From the IMG/VR virus record IMGVR_UViG_3300029265_000403, positions 1-39,757 of that record: a DNA stretch of 39,757 nt. One strand, 5' to 3'. Below are positions 23,894 to 29,838 of this stretch, one piece after another. Each line of letters opens with the position of its first letter. Positions within the stretch are counted from its first letter, which is position 1. Under the pieces are notes generated by a model, which was given only the letters and a program-made list of their open reading frames with translations, was not told the DNA's origin and did not search any database. This stretch comes from a virus. Made by a program: the position numbers and the translations under genes.

Positions 23894-26818
23894 ATGGCTG
23901 TTGTAACTTTAAAAGACTTAATGGATCCTTTAACTAAGATCCAGGCTGCGACAGAATCTACCGCAGAATCATTAGACGCATTAACTGTAGCTGTTGCATC
24001 TACTGGCCAATCATCTGGTGGTGCAGTACAAACACAAATTCTAAAAGAATTAAAAATACAAACCGCGTTAATGAAAAAAGACTCTGGTGGTGGTCTTGCT
24101 GGTTTATTAGGCGGTAGTGGCGGTAAGGGTTCAAAAGGAATGGTTGATGGTGGTAATGCATTTAAAATGTTAGGTGCTGGTACTGTCGATATGGCTAAAG
24201 GTTTATTAATCTTTATGCTAGTTCCTGTAAAGACTATTAAGAAGTATAATGACTTTGTTAAAACTCAAATAGAGTTATGGTCTAAATCAGATCCAAAGAA
24301 AATGAATGCAGGTGCTAACGCTATGATGACTATAGGTGATTCAATTCTGAAATTCTCTAAAGCCTTAGCTCTATCTGCTCTTTTATTAATACCAGCTGCA
24401 ATAGGTCTTCCATTATTATACATAGCTACTGCTTTAGTAGTTCCTCTATTCCTTTTACTAGGTATGGGTGAAAAACAAATAGCCAAAGGTTCAAAAGCAT
24501 TGGATACGATAGGTGATGGTTTAAAATCATTTGCAGTAGGCTTAGCTTTATTTGCATTAACTACATTCTTTATTTTAATGGCACCTGCTATATTAGTAGG
24601 AATGGTTGCTTCATTAGTTTTAATAGGTGGTGCTGTTGCTTTATTAGGATTATTTGATAAACAGATATCAAACGGTTCTATTGCTTTAGCAATGATGGGA
24701 ATAGGATTAGTTATATTTGGTTTAGGTTATGCTCTATTTGCATTCGCTGTTGCTAAGACAGCACCAACACCTGAAGCTATTGCGTTACAAGCAGGAGTCT
24801 TAGTAGGTATTGGTATAGTAACTGCTATTTTAGGTTCTGCGTTTAGTTTAATTATTCAAGGTGCAGCTTCATTAGCTTCTATGGGTTTAGGTTTATTAGT
24901 ATTTGGAATAGGTTATATACCATTTGCACAGGCAACTAAAGATACTACATTAGAAGATATTGGTATACAGTCTGCATTATTAACAGCAATGGGATTATTG
25001 TTTGCTGCTGCCGGTTTTGGTGCAGTAGCTATTATACCAGGTGCAGCTGCATTTGCCGCTATAGGTGTTGCACTATTGGCACTTGCCCCAGGATTAACAG
25101 CAATTAAAAAGGTTGACTTTACTGAAGATGATGCTCTTAAATTAACTACTACATTAGCTGGTGTAAAAGCAGCATTTATAGGACCGCCTAGTGGAGGTGG
25201 TGTTGGTGGATTCTTTAGTTCTATTGGTGGAGCTTTAACTGGAGCAGTTGATTCTGTTAAAATGATAGCAGCAGCCGCAGGATTTGGTGCAGCAGGATTA
25301 TCATTAATAGTATTATCAAAAGGTTTAAAAGCATATCAAAAATTAGGTTGGACTTCTGATGAAAGTTTACAATTAGCAACAGTATTATCAGGAATCAGTA
25401 CAGCATTTGCGCAAGCAGGTGGTGAAGCTGCAACACCAACAGGTATATTTGGTTCAGTATTTGGAAATGCATTTAGTCCTAATGCCACTAAAAAAGGTAT
25501 TAGTTCTGTAATGGATGCAGGTAAAGCATTAACTAATATAGCAGGAGGTTTAACTGAATTTCAAAAATTAGTAGATAGTAAAGTAGACTTTGTCGTATTA
25601 GGAGATGCTATAGCTAAAACAGTTGGATTTATACAAAGAGCATTTGCTGCCGTTGCTGAAGAAGGTAATGTTGATGCAGGTGGATTCTTTGGATCTTTAT
25701 TTGGAATTAAAAAGAATAAGGTAGCTGAAGGTTTAGCTTCGGTACAAGGCGCAGGCTCGGCTTTAAAGGATATTGCAATTGGTTTAACTGAATTTCAAAA
25801 ATTAGTTGACTCTGAAGTAGATTTTGATGTAGTTGGTGCTGCTATATCTAAATCAATTGGTTTTGTACAAGAAGCGTTTTCAGCTATTGCAACAGAAGGT
25901 AATGTAGAAGCTGGTGGTTTCTTTGGATCTTTGTTTGGAATTAAAAAGAATAAAGTACAAGAAGGTATACAATCAGTCCAAGGTGCAGGCGATGAATTAA
26001 GTAAAATAGCAGGAGGTTTAAGTACCTTTGCAGGTATTGAAAATCCAAAAGCAGTTGCTGGAAAGATTAAAGCCGTAATAGGTATGGTGGGTAACGCATT
26101 TGCTGCTGTTGGTGGAATGGAACAAAAAGATTCTGGTTTCTTTGGTTTAATTAGCTGGGATGAAAATTTAGTTGAAAAAGGTATTGATGCCGTTGATGGT
26201 GCAGGTGCTGCATTAACAGATATAGCCGGTGGACTTAAAGCATTTTCACAAGATGGATTAAAACCTGAAAAGGTTTCAAAATCAATTGGAAGATTATTAA
26301 CTTCTATTGGAACTTCGTTTGCAACGTTATATGCATCAAATCCATTTATCTCTACGCAGTTAAGTGACTTTAAATCATTCATAGTAACATTAGGAGATGT
26401 AGCAGAAAAAGGATTATTAGATAAGGCGGCAGATGGTATTACTAAAATTGCAGATGCAATTAATAAAATAGATATTGAAAAGACAGTTGCCTTTGGTGAT
26501 TTATTTAAATCTGGTTCCGAGTTACCTAGAAGAAGAGATGGTTATGTAGCTTTAGCAAGAGCAGTTGAAGAAATTAGAGATATAATGGCTGAATCTCCTA
26601 ACACTGGAGGTGGCCTTAAAGGAGCAATAGGTCGAGGAATAGATTCATTAACAGGTAATACTTCAAAATCACCATCTAGTGATTCTGGTAGTGCTGACTT
26701 TAAAAAATTAAATACTACATTAATAGCATTGAATTCTACACTGAAACAATTACCTGTAAGTATAACTACTGGTATTTCAAACTTAGATACTGGACAAAAC
26801 GGTTCTGTATATTCTTAA
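23894..26818 (+). CDS. Tape measure protein
   Basis: 974 residues. The N-terminus is helical with Gly-rich spacing (GGGLAGLLGGSGGKGSKG). Many hydrophobic segments follow between about residues 150 and 420, e.g. LALSALLLIPAAIGLPLLY, as in tape measure proteins that enter the membrane at DNA ejection. The later half contains repeated 78-residue units (LTEFQKLVDS...GFFGSLFGIKKNKV). Tape measures set tail length; at about 1.5 angstrom per residue this one predicts a tail near 145 nm, longer than T4 (gp29, 590 residues). Context fits: it follows the gp26-like/frameshift pair, the classic tail-assembly order. Confidence 0.82.
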   Translation: MAVVTLKDLMDPLTKIQAATESTAESLDALTVAVASTGQSSGGAVQTQILKELKIQTALMKKDSGGGLAGLLGGSGGKGSKGMVDGGNAFKMLGAGTVDMAKGLLIFMLVPVKTIKKYNDFVKTQIELWSKSDPKKMNAGANAMMTIGDSILKFSKALALSALLLIPAAIGLPLLYIATALVVPLFLLLGMGEKQIAKGSKALDTIGDGLKSFAVGLALFALTTFFILMAPAILVGMVASLVLIGGAVALLGLFDKQISNGSIALAMMGIGLVIFGLGYALFAFAVAKTAPTPEAIALQAGVLVGIGIVTAILGSAFSLIIQGAASLASMGLGLLVFGIGYIPFAQATKDTTLEDIGIQSALLTAMGLLFAAAGFGAVAIIPGAAAFAAIGVALLALAPGLTAIKKVDFTEDDALKLTTTLAGVKAAFIGPPSGGGVGGFFSSIGGALTGAVDSVKMIAAAAGFGAAGLSLIVLSKGLKAYQKLGWTSDESLQLATVLSGISTAFAQAGGEAATPTGIFGSVFGNAFSPNATKKGISSVMDAGKALTNIAGGLTEFQKLVDSKVDFVVLGDAIAKTVGFIQRAFAAVAEEGNVDAGGFFGSLFGIKKNKVAEGLASVQGAGSALKDIAIGLTEFQKLVDSEVDFDVVGAAISKSIGFVQEAFSAIATEGNVEAGGFFGSLFGIKKNKVQEGIQSVQGAGDELSKIAGGLSTFAGIENPKAVAGKIKAVIGMVGNAFAAVGGMEQKDSGFFGLISWDENLVEKGIDAVDGAGAALTDIAGGLKAFSQDGLKPEKVSKSIGRLLTSIGTSFATLYASNPFISTQLSDFKSFIVTLGDVAEKGLLDKAADGITKIADAINKIDIEKTVAFGDLFKSGSELPRRRDGYVALARAVEEIRDIMAESPNTGGGLKGAIGRGIDSLTGNTSKSPSSDSGSADFKKLNTTLIALNSTLKQLPVSITTGISNLDTGQNGSVYS
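25550..26017 (+). repeat. Two 234-bp in-frame direct repeats in the tape measure gene
   Basis: Copies start at 25550 and 25784, each TTAACTGAATTTCAAAAATT at its beginning, encoding 78 residues that are close matches (GGFFGSLFGIKKNKV is identical in both). Weaker relatives precede (ending SSVMDAGKALTNIAGG) and follow (GFFGLISWDENLV). Unit duplication changes tape length in multiples of 78 residues. Confidence 0.88.
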
Positions 26819-26835
26819 TCACTAAATAAATAAAC

Positions 26836-27303
26836 ATGAATACTAAATACACCGCTACCTTTAAAATGGATAAAGGAGATATTACATTCCGTCTTTATGA
26901 TGAAACTCCAATAAACACTGGAAATTTTATTGCTAAAGCAGAGGATGGTAAATATAATGGCCAAAGTTTTGATAGAGTTATACCAGGCTTCATGGTACAG
27001 CTAGGCCCAAAGAATAAAGAAGGTGATCTCCCTAATGGTGATTATCCATACTTATATGATGAATTAGAAATGCCTAGAAGAAAAAAGAATAATAACTTTC
27101 ATGCTTATGGTGTTTTAAGTGCTGCTAATACTGGATCACCGCATACTGCAATGGGTGCATTCTTTATTTGTTTAAGCCGAAGAGGAACTCAACATTTAGA
27201 CCCAGGTCATACAACATTTGGTCATGTCATTGATGGAATGGAATTAATTGAGCAGATTGCAGAAGGCGATACTGTTAATAATATAATTATTTCACTTACT
27301 TAA
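26836..27303 (+). CDS. Cyclophilin-type peptidyl-prolyl isomerase
   Basis: 155 residues, a complete single-domain cyclophilin. FDRVIPGFMVQLG gives Arg47, Phe52 and Gln55 with the same spacing as CypA Arg55/Phe60/Gln63. AMGAFFICLS supplies the FF-I pocket (Phe110), and HLDPGHTTFGHV supplies His125 where CypA has His126. CypA Trp121 is His here, as in cyclosporin-tolerant bacterial forms. All catalytic residues are kept, so it should be active on X-Pro bonds. There is no signal peptide, so it works in the cytosol. It follows the tape measure gene by 17 bases in what looks like the same transcript, suggesting a tail-folding role (inference). Confidence 0.92.
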   Translation: MNTKYTATFKMDKGDITFRLYDETPINTGNFIAKAEDGKYNGQSFDRVIPGFMVQLGPKNKEGDLPNGDYPYLYDELEMPRRKKNNNFHAYGVLSAANTGSPHTAMGAFFICLSRRGTQHLDPGHTTFGHVIDGMELIEQIAEGDTVNNIIISLT

Positions 27304-27333
27304 CAATTTCTTAAAACTAACTTTAACTTTAGC

Positions 27334-27348
27334 TATATAAATTATATA
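27334..27348 (+). promoter_or_regulatory. TATATAAATTATATA palindrome/late box before exonuclease gene
   Basis: TATATAA and TTATATA form a perfect 7-bp inverted repeat around one A, 24 bases before the ATG. It also contains the TATATAAAT box. The 15-mer at 27335-27349 is identical to one before the GIY-YIG gene. Confidence 0.45.
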
Positions 27349-27372
27349 ACAGTTAAGGTAAAAAAGTATAGT

Positions 27373-28176
27373 ATGAAGAAAAATATAGTTTGGTTTGATT
27401 TAGAAACCACAGGAATAAGTACATCATCAGATCGTATCATAGAGATATGCATGATTAAAACCGATTTTGACGGTAATGAGATTGAGACTTATAATCAATT
27501 AGTAAACCCAGGTAATGTAGAGATGAGAGCCGAAGCTGAAGAAAAGCATGGCATATCTTTAGAGATGTTAAAGGATAAACCTACCTTTGAAATGATAGCA
27601 TCTGAAATAAACGATTTTATTGGTGATTGCAACTTAGGAGGGTATAATGCCTTATTCTTTGATGTACCATTCTTATGTGAGGAATTTATGAGATGTGGTA
27701 TAGCATTTAATCATAGAGGTCGAGCAGTAATGGATCCTTTCCTTATTTATAGCAATTATGAAAAGAGAGATTTAACTAGTACTTACAAAAAGTATACTGG
27801 TAAAGATTTAGAAGGTGCGCATAGAGCTGAGGCTGATGTTAGAGCTACAATGGAAATATTTCAAAAACAAAGAGAAGTATACCAAATGGCTGATACTGCA
27901 GAAGAAATAGATAAGGAAGTAAATACTCGTAGAGCTGATCAGGTTGATTTAGGTGGTAAATTAAAATTTGCTGATGTAGACGGTAAAAGAACTATTGTAT
28001 TTAATTTTGGTAAACATAAAGGAAAACCTTTTAGAGAAATATTTGAAAACGATTTTAACTATCTTACATGGATAATTGAAAAAGGCGAATTTTCTAAAGA
28101 GCTTAAGATTATATTAACTAAATTAATTGCTAAGTTTAAAGCTGAAGAAAATAAAAATATAGAAATGCCATATTAA
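27373..28176 (+). CDS. DEDDh 3'-5' exonuclease (DexA/ExoX-like)
   Basis: 267 residues; T4 DexA has 227. Exo I motif is WFDLETTGIS (Asp, Glu). Exo II lies in GGYNALFFDVPFL (Asp). Exo III is GAHRAEADVRAT with His and Asp, the DEDDh arrangement of DnaQ/ExoX relatives. The C-terminal domain FNFGKHKGKPFREIF...YLTWIIEKGEF matches the short C-terminal module of exonuclease X. The enzyme likely degrades or trims single-stranded 3' ends during host DNA breakdown, recombination or repair. It stands alone with its own palindromic box, ahead of the tmRNA/tRNA cluster. Confidence 0.88.
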   Translation: MKKNIVWFDLETTGISTSSDRIIEICMIKTDFDGNEIETYNQLVNPGNVEMRAEAEEKHGISLEMLKDKPTFEMIASEINDFIGDCNLGGYNALFFDVPFLCEEFMRCGIAFNHRGRAVMDPFLIYSNYEKRDLTSTYKKYTGKDLEGAHRAEADVRATMEIFQKQREVYQMADTAEEIDKEVNTRRADQVDLGGKLKFADVDGKRTIVFNFGKHKGKPFREIFENDFNYLTWIIEKGEFSKELKIILTKLIAKFKAEENKNIEMPY

Positions 28177-28195
28177 TCTTTCAGAAATAGAAAAG

Positions 28196-28222
28196 ATTTG
28201 TTATTATTATAATATACTAAAC
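28196..28222 (+). promoter_or_regulatory. Second copy of ATTTGTTATTATTATA element
   Basis: ATTTGTTATTATTATA (28196-28211), followed by TACTAA, matches 10789-10804 exactly. It precedes the small gene at 28234 and could also drive the downstream tmRNA and tRNAs. Confidence 0.45.
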
Positions 28223-28233
28223 ATAAAGATAAG

Positions 28234-28563
28234 ATGAATAGATTAGAAAATTCGAGTTTGGCTGAGAACCTTACTTTTCATAACCATGATTTTAAAGCAG
28301 CAATGGAAGATATAGAAAAAGTATGTGGCCCAGTAATGTACACAGATCCAGATGTTGATGAAAAGACTCAAAATGAATGGGAGATGATGACAGAGGATGG
28401 AACTCCATTTACTATCTACGACTTTAAAGAATATCGTGAATATGATAAAACTGAAAAGATTAGATGGCATATAGCATCAGGTAATAGATTTGGTTCAAAG
28501 AAAGGTTATGAGGAATTAAAAAGAGGATTTCATTTACATCCAAAAATTGAGTATAATATATAA
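28234..28563 (+). CDS. Unknown small acidic protein upstream of tmRNA
   Basis: 109 residues, acidic at the start (FKAAMEDIEKVCG, PDVDEKTQNEWEMM) and basic at the end (SKKGYEELKRGFHLHPKIEYNI). No membrane segment, signal or catalytic motif. Aromatic residues are frequent (FTIYDFKEYREYDK). It sits 28 bases before the tmRNA 5' end and is preceded by a candidate early/middle promoter. I do not recognise it; small folded phage proteins of this kind often modify host enzymes, but that is speculation. Confidence 0.6.
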   Translation: MNRLENSSLAENLTFHNHDFKAAMEDIEKVCGPVMYTDPDVDEKTQNEWEMMTEDGTPFTIYDFKEYREYDKTEKIRWHIASGNRFGSKKGYEELKRGFHLHPKIEYNI

Positions 28564-28591
28564 AGATTATAATTACGTTCTTTGATTTATT

Positions 28592-28935
28592 GGGGGTGAC
28601 CGGTTTTTGACAATTAGATTGAGATAAAAACTACAGTACTGGGTGATGACCTACATCAATCTTAGCCGACAACGCTGAGTTAGCAATGGCTGCCTAAGTA
28701 GGTAAGCAGTGCTCATCATATTATTAGTATGCTTGTAAATAATCGAGATGTAAAAGGAAGCAAGATGTGGTTTAGTAATGTACCCGTTAAACATTACAAC
28801 CAATAGAGCCTTTATGATTTTGTGGCCATGGAACATCAAAATCTGATTTTGGAAGTTTAAAGAAACTTATCCTAAGCTGTAAGAAATGTTTTTAAGGATA
28901 CTTATTGGACGTGGGTTCGAATCCCACCACCTCCA
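28592..28935 (+). ncRNA. ssrA: tmRNA (transfer-messenger RNA)
   Basis: A one-piece tmRNA of about 344 bases. The 5' end GGGGGTG (28592-28598) pairs with CACCTCC (28928-28934), with discriminator A at 28935. Pair 3 is G-U, the alanine identity element. The T arm GTGGG-TTCGAAT-CCCAC is at 28911-28927. CAATTAG near the 5' end can form helix P2 with CTTATTG before the T arm. The 5' sequence GGTTTTTGACA resembles Bacteroidota tmRNAs. It contains a tag frame ending in AMAA and stop. tmRNA with SmpB rescues stalled ribosomes and tags the product for proteolysis. CCA is not fully encoded. No smpB gene is visible, so host SmpB would be used. Confidence 0.93.
28665..28697 (+). other. tmRNA tag-peptide frame
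   Basis: GCC GAC AAC GCT GAG TTA GCA ATG GCT GCC TAA encodes ADNAELAMAA. By alignment with E. coli (resume codon after TAGTC) the first read codon may be GAC rather than GCC, but the frame is the same. The hydrophobic Ala-Ala end suits ClpXP-type recognition. Confidence 0.85.
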
Positions 28936-28939
28936 CAAT

Positions 28940-29012
28940 GCGAAAGTAGCTCAGTCGGTAGAGCATCAGTTTACCAAGCTGAGGGTCGCGGGTTCGAATC
29001 CCGTCTTTCGCT
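28940..29012 (+). tRNA. tRNA-Gly with anticodon ACC
   Basis: Full cloverleaf: acceptor GCGAAAG with CTTTCGC and discriminator T, D stem GCTC/GAGC, anticodon stem TCAGT/GCTGA with loop TTACCAA, T arm GCGGG-TTCGAAT-CCCGT. The anticodon ACC (28973-28975) reads GGU. It resembles bacterial tRNA-Gly(GCC) with G34 changed to A. It begins 4 bases after the tmRNA end, so all three RNAs are probably processed from one transcript. CCA is not encoded. Confidence 0.93.
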
Positions 29013-29027
29013 CAATATTATTAAAAA

Positions 29028-29101
29028 GGGGGATTAGCTCAGCTGGCTAGAGCGCCTGCCTTGCACGCAGGAGGTCAACGGTTCGACTCCGTTATTCTCC
29101 A
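29028..29101 (+). tRNA. tRNA-Ala (anticodon TGC)
   Basis: Acceptor GGGGGAT pairs with ATTCTCC, with the G3-U70 alanine determinant. The D arm is GCTC/GAGC, the anticodon arm CCTGC-CTTGCAC-GCAGG (anticodon TGC, codon GCA and GCU by wobble), and the T arm AACGG-TTCGACT-CCGTT. It is almost a consensus bacterial tRNA-Ala. Discriminator A is at 29101; CCA is not fully encoded. Confidence 0.95.
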
Positions 29102-29130
29102 CAACAATTAAAATTAAATATATATAGATT

Positions 29131-29301
29131 ATGAAGAAGTTTTTAAGTACATGGTATCCAATTATTATAGGATTTATAGCAATGCTATATTCAATAGGAT
29201 TAGGATTATTTGGTTATACTGCCGAAGCGCAATATTCTGCTCATTGGTCAGGAACAATATTATTATTTGCAATTGCAATTAGACAAAGACGCGCATCATG
29301 A
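29131..29301 (+). CDS. Small membrane protein (56 residues)
   Basis: The frame begins MKKFLSTWYP and contains two hydrophobic stretches, IIIGFIAMLYSIGLGLFGY and TILLFAIAI, ending with a basic RQRRAS. The pattern predicts an inner-membrane protein with one long or two short helices. The stop overlaps the ATG of the next gene (ATGA). It sits after the tRNA-Ala with TATATATAG as a possible promoter. Function unknown; such peptides often act in superinfection exclusion or lysis control. Confidence 0.6.
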   Translation: MKKFLSTWYPIIIGFIAMLYSIGLGLFGYTAEAQYSAHWSGTILLFAIAIRQRRAS

Positions 29302-29453
29302 ATATTGTAATGTTTATAGTAGGAGCAGTAATATTTACTAGCTACATTGTAGGTTTAGTGTGGAACATAGGTTACAGCGCTAAAAAAAGTAAAGAAGAAA
29401 ATTATGGTTATTATTCCAGGCATAACCAACCTGAACAAGACGAATTAAAATAA
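29298..29453 (+). CDS. Small single-pass membrane protein (51 residues)
   Basis: The start overlaps the preceding stop by 4 bases, indicating coupled translation. The N-terminal 22 residues (MNIVMFIVGAVIFTSYIVGL) form one hydrophobic helix. The rest is polar (KKSKEENYGYYSRHNQPEQDELK), consistent with a membrane anchor and a short cytosolic tail. No family recognised. The pairing with the previous small membrane protein suggests they act together. Confidence 0.55.
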   Translation: MNIVMFIVGAVIFTSYIVGLVWNIGYSAKKSKEENYGYYSRHNQPEQDELK

Positions 29454-29463
29454 ATAAGTAATT

Positions 29464-29616
29464 ATGAGTACGAATGATCAAAACCCTAGCAATGGCCAAA
29501 ACAGTCAGGTAAACGACGCTAGAAATAACTTTAATCAAAAGGTTGATAAGTTAGCTATGTTAGGTAAAACAAAAAAGGTACAGTGGGATGCTAAAAGAAG
29601 ACACCGTGCAATCTGA
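29464..29616 (+). CDS. Small polar protein with basic end (50 residues)
   Basis: The frame begins 10 bases after the previous stop. The first half is Asn/Gln/Ser-rich and disordered (STNDQNPSNGQNSQVNDARN), the second half helical and basic, ending KKVQWDAKRRHRAI. The stop is one base before the next ATG. Disorder plus a basic end could fit a nucleic-acid or polymerase-binding peptide, but there is no motif evidence. Confidence 0.5.
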   Translation: MSTNDQNPSNGQNSQVNDARNNFNQKVDKLAMLGKTKKVQWDAKRRHRAI

Positions 29617-29617
29617 T

Positions 29618-29803
29618 ATGAAAGAAGATTACGATTATGTAATAAAGGCAGTAAGGAATAAAGATAATAAGCTTATTCATTACCCTTCACTAAAAAATCT
29701 TATATCTATTTTTAAAACCAAGTGGAGTTTAACAAGAAATAAAAATAGGCTAGATGTTTATTTGCATTCTCTTAATGTTAATCTTAAAAGATCCGTCAGG
29801 TAA
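29618..29803 (+). CDS. Small basic protein (61 residues)
   Basis: I start this at ATG 29618, one base after the previous stop, rather than at an earlier in-frame ATG (29588) that would overlap the preceding gene by 29 bases. The protein begins MKEDYDYVIKAVRNKDNK and becomes strongly basic (KTKWSLTRNKNRLDVYLHSL, NLKRSVR). The end lies 18 bases before the topoisomerase box. No family recognised. Confidence 0.5.
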   Translation: MKEDYDYVIKAVRNKDNKLIHYPSLKNLISIFKTKWSLTRNKNRLDVYLHSLNVNLKRSVR

Positions 29804-29821
29804 ACAAATAGTAAAATTGAC

Positions 29822-29830
29822 TATATAAAA
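29822..29830 (+). promoter_or_regulatory. TATATAAAA box before topoisomerase gene
   Basis: It lies only 8 bases before the ATG, so transcripts initiated from it would be nearly leaderless. It is one of several boxes at non-structural genes, which argues the motif is not purely late. Confidence 0.4.
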
Positions 29831-29838
29831 ATAAAAAT

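Noticed and set aside
25795-26382. Minus-strand open frame of 195 codons inside the tape measure gene
   Set aside because: It is antisense to a repeat-rich coding region. Its Pro/Ser/Ala-rich composition mirrors the sense codons, and it has no leader or motif.
28651-28839. Minus-strand open frame of 62 codons within the tmRNA
   Set aside because: It lies wholly inside the tmRNA gene, with no promoter or similarity.
28931-29101. Encoded CCA ends on the tmRNA and tRNAs
   Set aside because: ACA follows the tmRNA and tRNA-Ala acceptor stems and TCA the tRNA-Gly stem, so CCA must be added after transcription.
29588-29617. Upstream start for the 61-residue basic gene
   Set aside because: It would overlap the previous gene by 29 bases, whereas the ATG at 29618 follows that gene's stop by one base, the usual junction here.
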